Assembly (NCBI GenBank): GCA_030044775.1 | Contig: JASICF010000231.1 | Span: forward strand, 1 to 5,650 | Source: Candidatus Sulfotelmatobacter sp. | GTDB taxonomy: Bacteria > Acidobacteriota > Terriglobia > Terriglobales > Acidobacteriaceae | Length of the DNA: 5,650 bases | Direction: 5' to 3' | Shown here: positions 1-5,207 of the stretch, piece by piece | Layout: every line of letters starts with the position of its first letter | Position numbering within the stretch: position 1 is the stretch's first letter | Position numbers and translations under genes: made by a program | Notes under the pieces: model-generated | The model's database searches: none | The model's input: only the letters and a program-made list of their open reading frames with translations | What the model was told of the DNA's origin: nothing

Positions 1-18
1 TCGTATTGTTCTGCGGTT

Positions 19-1413
19 TCAAAACACCCGCACGCGAATAAACAAAATCCCACCGATCGGATGTGCCCCGTAAATTGGCTTAAGAACGTCCGGCACTCCG
101 TACCACGTTATCTGCCCACCGATTGCAGTCGAAAGGTGCGCGACATGCGCAATGTCGCGGTCATAGCCGGTCGTATAAGCCTGAACCCTTGCGAAGTATC
201 TTTCCGTAAATCCAGGCGGCAAGGGATTCTCGCCGATCAGGAGTTCATTGGTGCGGTCGACGTTTTCAATGCGCGTCCAGGCAAAATTCCGCCGCAGGTG
301 CAGTGTGGATTCGAACAGATAGCTGTTACCGACATTCCCATCGAGCAGACTCTGATTGCGCCCCCACAGCAACATGGAAGCCCAGTTGCCGTACCGAAGC
401 GGGCGGTTATACATCAGCGATGCGGTCATCCGGCGGATATTCTCGGTCGGGAAAAGGGCCTCAGGGGCGCGCAGTTGACCGATCGAATATTGAATACTCC
501 AGTTCTCCGCGGGATTGATCGTGGCGCGCGCGGCCCAGGAATCGATCTTTCCCTGATCTATTTCCCATCGGTCTTCACCCGGCTCGCGGCCATGAAATCC
601 CGAAGCTTCCAGCTTCAGACCGCGGTACGTAGCCCCGAGAGTTACGACATCGTCAGCAATGTGCGTCGAATCCTGCAGATGATGACCGAGCGGCGCAATC
701 GGATCCTCCGATGCCGACGCCCGATGCGGAAACGCCGGTGGTCCCAAGGCAGGATCGCCCACCGGAGCCGCGTAGAATGAGATCAACGTTTTGCCGTCGA
801 CCGCATAGTCATAGATTCCTGCCAGCTCCATGAAGAAATTGTGCGGATGCTGCCCGTCAACAATGGGTAGGCCGTATGCAGTTTCGCCTTCCTGGAACAG
901 CTCCGGATAGCGGCGATCCGAAACTGTCGCCGGCTCAAGGCTTAGCATGGTTCGCAGTGTCAGCTTGGCGTTGCCGATTTCTCTTTGGGCCATCGGCATC
1001 ACCCAATTCGTCGAGAACAACTTGTCAGGGCCGCGCGGTCCTGACTGCTGAGTATCGATAAGAAATGCTTCGCCGTGAAGCATCAGTAACCATCCGTCGA
1101 GCATAGTCATTAACATTGGGTGTGGCGTCGAGTTCGGTTCCACGTCCGTTCCTGAAATGGCGTGCTCCTGAATCTGCCGCGCCAGCGGTGGTTGCGCTGC
1201 CTGGTTAGCTGGCATCTCGTCCGCGTGCTCCGAATGCTGGTGATTCATGGAAGAAACATCCTGCGCATGGTTGTGCTCAGAACAATGATCCTCAGCTACC
1301 GAAGTCTGTGCCGCCAAGCGAGCCCCGCAAACGAGCACCGGGAAAAGGAAAACTGCAAGTAGAGAAATCGGCACCGCTGCCTCCAGTGGCCAAAAATGCA
1401 ATGACAGCCGCAC
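19..1413 (-). CDS. Outer-membrane beta-barrel-like protein with His/Met-rich N-terminus, putative metal handling
   Basis: A 464-residue exported protein that starts with GTG (1413) and ends with TGA. The N-terminus has a hydrophobic run at about residues 16-30 followed by ARLAAQ, a plausible signal peptidase I site near residue 35. The mature N-terminus is rich in possible metal ligands: H43, C44, H47, H49, H58, H60, H63 and a Met cluster (M100, M102, M104, M111). The body has conserved-looking blocks, LTLRTMLSLEPATVSDRRYP (151-170), DGQHPHNFF (186-194) and PLGHHLQDSTH (241-251). It has alternating hydrophobic strands and ends in Phe (FIRVRVF), as in outer-membrane barrels. From memory, similar proteins of unknown function occur in Acidobacteria near copper and other heavy-metal genes; I could not check this. 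Its partner is the Cys/His-rich secreted protein 54 bases upstream. No good Shine-Dalgarno precedes the start, and a hairpin (1418-1435) sits there instead. The gene is solid, the barrel likely, and the metal role inferred. Confidence 0.85.
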   Translation of the reverse strand: MRLSLHFWPLEAAVPISLLAVFLFPVLVCGARLAAQTSVAEDHCSEHNHAQDVSSMNHQHSEHADEMPANQAAQPPLARQIQEHAISGTDVEPNSTPHPMLMTMLDGWLLMLHGEAFLIDTQQSGPRGPDKLFSTNWVMPMAQREIGNAKLTLRTMLSLEPATVSDRRYPELFQEGETAYGLPIVDGQHPHNFFMELAGIYDYAVDGKTLISFYAAPVGDPALGPPAFPHRASASEDPIAPLGHHLQDSTHIADDVVTLGATYRGLKLEASGFHGREPGEDRWEIDQGKIDSWAARATINPAENWSIQYSIGQLRAPEALFPTENIRRMTASLMYNRPLRYGNWASMLLWGRNQSLLDGNVGNSYLFESTLHLRRNFAWTRIENVDRTNELLIGENPLPPGFTERYFARVQAYTTGYDRDIAHVAHLSTAIGGQITWYGVPDVLKPIYGAHPIGGILFIRVRVF

Positions 1414-1417
1414 CCGC

Positions 1418-1435
1418 GGGCGGTGAAGTCCGCCC
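1418..1435 (-). repeat. Inverted repeat directly upstream of the barrel-gene start
   Basis: GGGCGG and CCGCCC form a perfect 6-bp stem with a 6-base loop. It ends four bases before the GTG start codon of the 464-residue gene, exactly where a ribosome binding site should be. There is no U-tract, so it is not a terminator. It could limit initiation at this start or make it depend on translation of the upstream gene. Confidence 0.55.
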
Positions 1436-1467
1436 TGCGAGCAAACGATGGAGCGATCAGGGATGTT

Positions 1468-1821
1468 CTAAATACGCAGCGGGGAGAGATCAGGAGGCGC
1501 TTCAGAACGGTACGGACGGACACCCATCCGCTCCCGCGAATCGGCCGCGAATGCCGGTTGAATTCGAACGATAGCGATGGGGCGGCAGAAGGGATCGATC
1601 CGCGCGAAGTGCACGGGCAGCGCGGGAGCCCGGCTAGCTACGCAACATTCATGACTGCCCGTCTTTTGAGCGGGTAGCGGATGACTGTGCTCATGGCATG
1701 CCGGGGGCATCGGCTGGCATGGCGAGGGATAGACAATCTGTGCGCTGGCAGAAACCGCCGAGATGGCAAAGGCGGCCAACAGCGCGAAAGTCGCGATTTT
1801 GGATTGAACCTTCGAGAACAT
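1468..1821 (-). CDS. Small secreted Cys/His-rich protein, putative metal binding
   Basis: A 117-residue protein with ATG start at 1821 and TAG stop. It has a textbook Sec signal: SKVQSK, then a hydrophobic core at about residues 9-23, then SASA-Q, with cleavage after A27. That leaves a mature protein of about 90 residues. The first half of the mature part is dense in soft-metal ligands: C35, C42-H43-x-H45-x-H47, H57-x-C59-C60, H71 and C79. The second half is Pro/Arg-rich and ends in PPDLSPLRI. Small secreted proteins with an H-x-C-C block and a Pro-rich LRI tail are familiar to me beside metal efflux genes in Acidobacteria, but no named family can be claimed. A GAGG seven bases before the ATG is a modest ribosome binding site. 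It is the first gene of a probable operon with the barrel protein and could be a periplasmic metal chaperone or sponge. Existence is likely; the metal role is inferred. Confidence 0.75.
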   Translation of the reverse strand: MFSKVQSKIATFALLAAFAISAVSASAQIVYPSPCQPMPPACHEHSHPLPAQKTGSHECCVASRAPALPVHFARIDPFCRPIAIVRIQPAFAADSRERMGVRPYRSEAPPDLSPLRI

Positions 1822-1860
1822 GCTCTCGCCTCAGAGCAGGCCCTGATCATACCACCCTGG

Positions 1861-1889
1861 CTTAAATGCCTTTCGCAAGGCATGGCCAA
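1861..1889 (-). promoter_or_regulatory. Candidate promoter with spacer-filling 18-bp palindrome for the exported two-gene unit
   Basis: On the minus strand TTGGCC (1889-1884) lies 17 bases from TTTAAG (1866-1861); each hexamer matches 4 of 6 consensus positions. A perfect inverted repeat, ATGCCTT and AAGGCAT around a 4-base centre (1866-1883), fills the spacer and overlaps the -10 by one base. A repressor bound there would block RNA polymerase. On the minus strand the centre reads GCGA, a GNRA-type loop, so an RNA hairpin is an alternative. A second -10-like TATGAT lies nearer the gene without a well-spaced -35. Confidence 0.35.
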
Positions 1890-1892
1890 AAA

Positions 1893-1931
1893 CCACAAAG
1901 CCGGGCAGGTTCGCCCGGCTTGCTTTCGTGG
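1893..1931 (-). terminator. Intrinsic terminator of the 88-residue gene
   Basis: A perfect 9-bp GC-rich stem, AAGCCGGGC (1898-1906) and GCCCGGCTT (1913-1921), encloses a 6-base loop. Read on the minus strand it is followed by TTTGTGGTTTTT. An outer CCAC/GTGG pairing (1893-1896 with 1928-1931) extends it. It lies about 100 bases downstream of the 2020-2286 gene and just before the promoter of the exported unit, so it insulates the two. The plus-strand side has only a short T-run, so termination is mainly in the minus direction. Confidence 0.7.
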
Positions 1932-2019
1932 AACTGGTTCCTTTAATCCTGTTTCGATACTCAGAACCAGAATGTCTTAGTAACACCCGCTGACTCGGTT
2001 CACCGTCCCAAGGCAGAAA

Positions 2020-2286
2020 TTACATAACCATCGCCAGGTTCTCGAGCTCATGCTGCAGAACCGGTAATGCACATCCGGCCATTTCGACGCGTCCCGCCGC
2101 GTCGAGAGCTGCCTTCGGAGAAACCCCATAACCCCGGCCCATCAGAAACACTTGAAGCAGTTCGGCAGCTTCGTAGGAATCCATCATGCCGCCCTGCAGC
2201 AGGTCGCTGCGCAGCGCCGCCAGTTCAGTCGCCGTGAATCTGTCTTTATCGTTTGTGGCTCTTTCGTTCATCACCTTGTCAACCAT
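2020..2286 (-). CDS. Small hypothetical protein of unknown family (88 aa)
   Basis: I do not recognise this protein. The reading frame is open back to 2388, but the ATG at 2286 is chosen because GGAGGTGAT (2290-2298 on the minus strand), an almost complete match to the anti-Shine-Dalgarno, sits seven bases upstream. The longer starts at 2388 or 2340 have nothing comparable and would run through the palindromic region at 2341-2376. The 88-residue product begins MVDKVMNERATNDKDRF and looks mostly helical, with two amphipathic stretches (TELAALRSDLLQGG and SYEAAELLQVFLMGRG) and a VSPKAALDAAGRVEMAG segment. It has a single Cys, no signal peptide and no membrane segment, so it is probably cytosolic. 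It looks transcribed alone: a terminator follows at 1893-1931 and the next upstream gene is over 400 bases away. The strong ribosome binding site suggests it is really expressed. No function is proposed. Confidence 0.65.
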   Translation of the reverse strand: MVDKVMNERATNDKDRFTATELAALRSDLLQGGMMDSYEAAELLQVFLMGRGYGVSPKAALDAAGRVEMAGCALPVLQHELENLAMVM

Positions 2287-2289
2287 GGC

Positions 2290-2298
2290 CGTCATCAC
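2290..2298 (-). promoter_or_regulatory. Near-perfect Shine-Dalgarno that fixes the 88-residue gene's start
   Basis: On the minus strand this reads GGAGGTGAT, pairing over nine bases with the 3' end of 16S rRNA, seven bases ahead of the ATG at 2286. A second in-frame ATG overlaps its end and is too close to be used. It is the strongest ribosome binding site in the window. Confidence 0.75.
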
Positions 2299-2340
2299 CT
2301 CCGATTCCGACCTTTCAACCACTTTGCCTATTAGACTCAT

Positions 2341-2376
2341 CGGCAGCCATGCAAGTTGCATGCAATTCAACTGCCG
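2341..2376 (-). promoter_or_regulatory. Nested inverted repeats upstream of the 88-residue gene (candidate operator)
   Basis: The outer arms are CGGCAG (2341-2346) and CTGCCG (2371-2376). Inside lies a perfect 7-1-7 palindrome, CATGCAA-G-TTGCATG (2348-2362). The block sits 55 bases before the chosen start. A -10-like TCTAAT lies at 2335-2330 on the minus strand (5 of 6 matches), so the palindrome would fall over the -35 region. No convincing -35 is visible. It could be a protein-binding operator or a 5' leader structure if transcription starts further upstream. Confidence 0.4.
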
Positions 2377-2412
2377 TGCCGACCCCATAATTTCATTTAC
2401 GGGAAAATCGGC

Positions 2413-2480
2413 GGTTTAGTTCCATAAACCCCTGTAGATATCGGAAGTTGCACGAGGTCTAAACCAGCCAGGAATAAACC
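2413..2480. repeat. Cluster of four TAAACC/GGTTTA hexamers
   Basis: TAAACC occurs at 2425-2430, 2460-2465 and 2475-2480, and its reverse complement GGTTTA at 2413-2418. The first pair forms a perfect 6-6-6 inverted repeat (2413-2430). A given hexamer and its complement would be expected about 0.03 times in 68 bases. The cluster lies 130-195 bases upstream of the 88-residue gene and may be a multi-site regulatory region. Confidence 0.35.
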
Positions 2481-2706
2481 GGCCTGAGACCCCAAGGTAA
2501 CCTGTTGATCGGGGAAAATGACACAAGGTGTCGTATCAGGACGCACAAGGTCATGTGCGGTAAGTCACAGCCGCGCTGAAGGCTTCGGCATTGTCAAACT
2601 CTGTAATGGCGATCAGATGGTCAACGGCTTCTCAATAATGCACACGCTCGCCTGCGGTTAGAGGCAAAGGGAACCGCCAGGAACCAACTCGCCTGCCCGG
2701 TTGCCC
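2481..2706. other. Gene-free intergenic stretch with two short hairpins
   Basis: I find no convincing coding region or known RNA here. There are two neighbouring inverted repeats. One is GACAC-AAG-GTGTC (2520-2532); the other is CGCACA and TGTGCG around AGGTCA (2542-2559). They share the word CACAAGGT. Further right, CTCGCCTGC occurs twice (2647-2655 and 2688-2696). No U-tract follows the zinc-ribbon gene, so no terminator is called. A small RNA is possible but unsupported. Confidence 0.4.
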
Positions 2707-2883
2707 CTAATTTTCGATCGTCGCTTCATCCACCAGCATGATCGGAATGTCGTCCTTCACCGCGTAGACGCGATGACATTGACGGCACTTCAGGCTTTCC
2801 GGATTCTGCCGGTAATCCAGGGGCTTCTTGCAGGCGGGACAAACCAGAATCTCGAGCAAATCTTTCTGAATCATGTCGAGCAT
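2707..2883 (-). CDS. Trm112-like / UPF0434 zinc-ribbon protein (58 aa)
   Basis: A 58-residue protein from ATG 2883 to TAG. It begins MLDMIQKDLLEILVCPACKK, carries CPAC (15-18) and CRQC (33-36) as a four-cysteine zinc knuckle, and has the characteristic VYAVKDDIPIMLVDEA ending (39-54). The pattern of LLEILVCPxCKxPL, then two more cysteines, then Y-x-V-x-x-x-IPxML matches the bacterial Trm112/UPF0434 (YcaR) family closely in order and length. In eukaryotes and archaea Trm112 activates methyltransferases that modify tRNA, rRNA and release factors; the bacterial role is less clear, so function here is by family only. An in-frame ATG at 2874 is an alternative start. The ribosome binding site is weak (AGGGAG 14 bases upstream of the first ATG). 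It is divergent from folD with 61 bases between them. Identification is firm. Confidence 0.92.
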   Translation of the reverse strand: MLDMIQKDLLEILVCPACKKPLDYRQNPESLKCRQCHRVYAVKDDIPIMLVDEATIEN

Positions 2884-2944
2884 TTTACGACACCGTACTC
2901 CCTAACCCGCGTTCAAGCCTCTGCCGGTGTAAGATTTTTCCACC

Positions 2945-3901
2945 ATGTCGGCACGAATCCTGGACGGTAAGAAAATCGCGAGCGACATCCGCCAAGAGGT
3001 TGTCGGAGAAATCGTTGCCATGGCCGTCAGGGGAATTCGGCCCGGACTTGCCGTGGTGCTGGTTGGACACAACCCGGCATCAGAAATCTACGTGCGCGGC
3101 AAAGTAAAAGCATGCGCAGAGGTCCGTATCTACAGCGAGCAGCACGCTCCAGCTGAAACTTCGACCACCGCCGACGTGTGCGCCCTGATCAATGACCTTA
3201 ATCGCCGCGATGAAATCGACGGCATCCTAGTCCAGTTGCCGCTGCCGACCCAGATTGATGCGAAACGGGTCCTTATGGCCGTCGACCCCGCCAAAGACGT
3301 GGATGGCTTTCATCCCCTCAACGTCGGTTTTCTCTCTACCCAGCGGCCCGGCCTGGTTCCATGTACCCCGGCGGGCGTCATGGAAATCCTCAAGCGCAGC
3401 CAGATTCCGGTTGCCGGTCAGCATGCGGTCATCGTCGGCCGCAGCGATATCGTGGGCAAGCCCGCAGCCATGCTCCTGTTGAATGCCAACGCCACGGTTA
3501 CGGTGTGCCACTCGAAAACGCGCGATCTGTCAAGGGTCTGCAGCCAGGCCGATATTCTGGTGGCCGCGATCGGCCGCGCCGGCCTGATCACCCGCGATTT
3601 TGTGAAGCCCGGCGCCACGGTGATCGACGTTGGAATGAACAAGATTACCGGCAACAGCGAGTTTCAACGCTTGTTTTCGGGCGATTCCGAACGCGAGGAA
3701 ACCTTTCGCAAGAAGGGATCGGTGCTCGTGGGCGATGTGCATCCAGAAGTTGCGCAAGTCGCGGGAGCGCTGACGCCGGTTCCCGGCGGCGTCGGCCCAC
3801 TGACGATCGCTATGCTGATGTACAACACCGTGAAAGCTGCGAAAATGCGAAGAGGCAGTGGCCAGGGGTTAGTGGCTAGTGGCCAGCAAATCGGTGGTTG
3901 A
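2945..3901 (+). CDS. folD: Bifunctional methylenetetrahydrofolate dehydrogenase / methenyltetrahydrofolate cyclohydrolase
   Basis: FolD converts 5,10-methylene-THF to 5,10-methenyl-THF with NADP+ and then to 10-formyl-THF in the cytosol, supplying formyl groups for purine and initiator-tRNA synthesis. The substrate site is intact: Y49 and catalytic K53 in PASEIYVRGKVKAC, Q97 in DGILVQLPLP, and D120 in KDVDGFHPLNVG. The Rossmann half has VGRSDIVGKP (163-172), and the C-terminal signature PVPGGVGPLTIAML is complete. At 318 residues it is longer than the usual 280-300. The core ends near residue 303, and the last 15 residues (GSGQGLVASGQQIGG) are encoded by a heptanucleotide repeat array. No Shine-Dalgarno precedes the ATG; a -10-like TAAGAT (2930-2935) lies only nine bases upstream, so a very short leader is possible. 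coaE follows after 79 bases on the same strand. Confidence 0.97.
   Translation: MSARILDGKKIASDIRQEVVGEIVAMAVRGIRPGLAVVLVGHNPASEIYVRGKVKACAEVRIYSEQHAPAETSTTADVCALINDLNRRDEIDGILVQLPLPTQIDAKRVLMAVDPAKDVDGFHPLNVGFLSTQRPGLVPCTPAGVMEILKRSQIPVAGQHAVIVGRSDIVGKPAAMLLLNANATVTVCHSKTRDLSRVCSQADILVAAIGRAGLITRDFVKPGATVIDVGMNKITGNSEFQRLFSGDSEREETFRKKGSVLVGDVHPEVAQVAGALTPVPGGVGPLTIAMLMYNTVKAAKMRRGSGQGLVASGQQIGG
3857..3891 (+). repeat. AGTGGCY heptanucleotide array inside the folD 3' end
   Basis: The 7-base unit AGTGGCC/T appears in register at 3857, 3871 and 3878, with diverged units AGGGGTT (3864) and AGCAAAT (3885) between and after. It encodes the non-conserved FolD tail. It is the reverse complement of the unit in the array at 3933-3974, so the two can pair across the folD stop codon. 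Confidence 0.7.
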
Positions 3902-3932
3902 ACTCAATTTCACCCACTATCTTGTTTGCGCC

Positions 3933-3974
3933 GGCCACTGATCACGAATCGCTAATCACTGATCACTACCCACT
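3933..3974 (+). repeat. Six tandem heptamers (RATCACT type) between folD and coaE
   Basis: Six consecutive 7-base units run GGCCACT, GATCACG, AATCGCT, AATCACT, GATCACT, ACCCACT. The array ends six bases before the coaE ATG and replaces any normal ribosome binding site there. Its first unit is the exact complement of AGTGGCC in the folD tail. Heptanucleotide tandem repeats of this style are known from cyanobacteria (STRR sequences), and I associate similar ones with Acidobacteria, unverified. Confidence 0.75.
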
Positions 3975-3980
3975 GAACCT

Positions 3981-4640
3981 ATGCTGAAAGTCGGTCTGAC
4001 CGGCGGCATCGCCTCCGGCAAATCCACCGTTGGAGAGATGCTCGCCGGACTGGGCGCCCATGTGGCCCAGGCCGACCGCATTGCCCACCAACTCATGCGC
4101 CCCGGTGAAGCGGTCTATAACGAAGTGGTCCGCCACTTCGGGCGCGCTATTCTTAATCCCGATGGCAGCGTGAATCGCTCAGCGCTGGCAAAGCTGGTCT
4201 TCGATCCAGAGCCTTCCCTTTCCGTTGAACAAAATAATCACGTCTCAGGCGACGCCGTTCCATCGCGCGTCGCGGAATTGAACCGAATTGTCCATCCCCC
4301 GGTGCTGCGTGCCCAAGAAGAATGGATGGAGGCTGTTGGTCGTGCCAACCCTGCTGCCATTGCTATCGTTGAAGCCGCATTAATCATCGAAGCGGGTGCC
4401 GTGAAGCAATTCGATCGGCTCATCGTAGTCACCTGCAGTGATGAGCAACGCGTCGCCCGCTTCGCTGCCAGGCAGAAGATCGGCCTGGAGGTAGCGCGCC
4501 AGGAAGTCGCACGCCGCCTAGCCGCGCAGATGCCCGAGTCGGAAAAAGCCAAGATCGCCGATTTCGTAATCGACAACTCGGGTTCTCTTGAACAGACGCG
4601 ACAGCAAGCGAAGGAGATATGGGCCAAGTTGGCCTGTTAA
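3981..4640 (+). CDS. coaE: Dephospho-CoA kinase
   Basis: CoaE phosphorylates the 3'-hydroxyl of dephospho-CoA with ATP, the last step of CoA synthesis, in the cytosol. The P-loop GGIASGKST is at residues 8-16 and D32 follows in QADRIAHQLM. The CoA-domain motif LNRIVHPPV is at 100-108, the core strand block IVEAALIIEAGAVKQFDRLIVVTC is near 133-156, and the lid region carries RQKIGLEVARQEVARRLAAQ. The end FVIDNSGSLEQTRQQ is typical of the family. At 219 residues it is slightly long, because about 17 extra residues (roughly 78-95, Ser/Val/Asn-rich) lie between VFDPE and AELNRIVHP, where E. coli CoaE has only a short link. The ATG follows a heptamer array and has no Shine-Dalgarno. It probably shares a transcript with folD. 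Its stop overlaps the vapC stop on the other strand. Confidence 0.95.
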   Translation: MLKVGLTGGIASGKSTVGEMLAGLGAHVAQADRIAHQLMRPGEAVYNEVVRHFGRAILNPDGSVNRSALAKLVFDPEPSLSVEQNNHVSGDAVPSRVAELNRIVHPPVLRAQEEWMEAVGRANPAAIAIVEAALIIEAGAVKQFDRLIVVTCSDEQRVARFAARQKIGLEVARQEVARRLAAQMPESEKAKIADFVIDNSGSLEQTRQQAKEIWAKLAC

Positions 4641-5005
4641 GCCAAACCTGCGTCTATCCCACAACGCTTTGCGACCTTTCGCAGCTGCATATCTCTCGTC
4701 CACAGAACCATCGACGGATGAATGAGAATAGAAGCTATCAGATGTGCGTCGACCAGCCCGATGCCGAGGTTATAAAGATGGTGAGCCTCAATCGTCAGCA
4801 TCACTTCGTCCATGTGTGCAACTTGCAGTTGCGGCAACAGGCGAAGCAAGGCGATTGTCTTGACCCGATCCCGCAGTGATCCCAGGGCAAGCTCTGCAAT
4901 CACAAACGGATGCATCCCAATTTGGCCTTGGTCGAGAAGCGTTGGCATCTGTTTGTCGCCCGAACGGAGGTGGTCGATCCAAACAGACGTGTCGGCGAGA
5001 ATCAA
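4637..5005 (-). CDS. vapC: VapC-type PIN-domain ribonuclease toxin
   Basis: A 122-residue PIN-domain toxin of a type II toxin-antitoxin pair; such toxins cut specific RNAs, often tRNA, with Mg2+. The acidic active-site residues are all visible: D5 in ADTSVWID, E38 in HPFVIAELALGSLRDR, D86 in GIGLVDAHLIAS and D105 in LWTRDMQL. Length and motif order match full VapC proteins, so it looks intact. The start codon is TTG (5005), chosen because it places ILADTSVWIDHL at the N-terminus and overlaps the vapB stop by two bases (TTGA), which implies translational coupling. The target RNA cannot be predicted. Its stop shares TTAA with the convergent coaE stop. Confidence 0.95.
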   Translation of the reverse strand: MILADTSVWIDHLRSGDKQMPTLLDQGQIGMHPFVIAELALGSLRDRVKTIALLRLLPQLQVAHMDEVMLTIEAHHLYNLGIGLVDAHLIASILIHPSMVLWTRDMQLRKVAKRCGIDAGLA

Positions 5006-5199
5006 CGCGCCCGTGCCCTGCGTCGCGGAATATTCTTCAGACCCGGCATTGTGCCGCCGAGGGCCGCCAATCGCCTTGCGCTTTCGCGCTCGATCAGCGC
5101 TTTAAGAGCTTCACGAACCAACGCCGCTTTTTCCTCGACGCCGGTGAACTCTTGTGCGACGCGGATGAGATCGTCATCGAGAGCGATAGTCGTTCTCAT
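5002..5199 (-). CDS. vapB: VapB-type antitoxin
   Basis: A 65-residue antitoxin that begins MRTTIALDDDLIRVAQEF, an N-terminal DNA-binding arm of the kind found in VapB/ribbon-helix-helix antitoxins. A helical part (KAALVREALKALIERESARRLAALGG) follows, then a basic, probably flexible tail (PGLKNIPRRRARAR) that would wrap around VapC. This matches the VapB family whose members start MRTTIALDDDL and end LGGxxPxLKxxPRRR. The ATG at 5199 is preferred over the GTG at 5205 because it gives the canonical N-terminus and fits the promoter spacing. The stop TGA overlaps the TTG start of vapC. It neutralises the toxin and, with it, likely represses its own promoter at the palindrome 5212-5229. Confidence 0.93.
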   Translation of the reverse strand: MRTTIALDDDLIRVAQEFTGVEEKAALVREALKALIERESARRLAALGGTMPGLKNIPRRRARAR

Positions 5200-5207
5200 A
5201 GGCACGA

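Noticed and set aside
61..780. 239-codon plus-strand open frame
   Set aside because: It lies antisense to the 464-residue barrel gene, and its protein is Arg-rich with no recognisable motif. The minus-strand frame has a signal peptide and coherent motif blocks.
1322..1330. Lipobox-like VLVCG in the barrel protein's signal region
   Set aside because: Val before the Cys does not fit a lipoprotein signal, and a good signal peptidase I site (LAAQ) follows.
1308..1677. Plus-strand open frames across the junction of the two exported genes
   Set aside because: They are opposite the two minus-strand genes, with low-complexity basic products and no ribosome binding site.
1638..1898. 86-codon minus-strand frame overlapping the Cys/His-rich gene
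   Set aside because: It runs through the promoter and palindrome region and overlaps a frame with a clear signal peptide. Its Arg/Cys content is what a shifted frame of that gene gives.
3933..3974. CRISPR-like array
   Set aside because: The units are 7 bases in direct tandem with no spacers, so this is a simple heptamer repeat.
4622..4634. GGCCAA-G-TTGGCC palindrome as a coaE terminator
   Set aside because: It lies inside the coaE coding end, leaves only a 4-bp stem once a loop is allowed, and has no U-tract.
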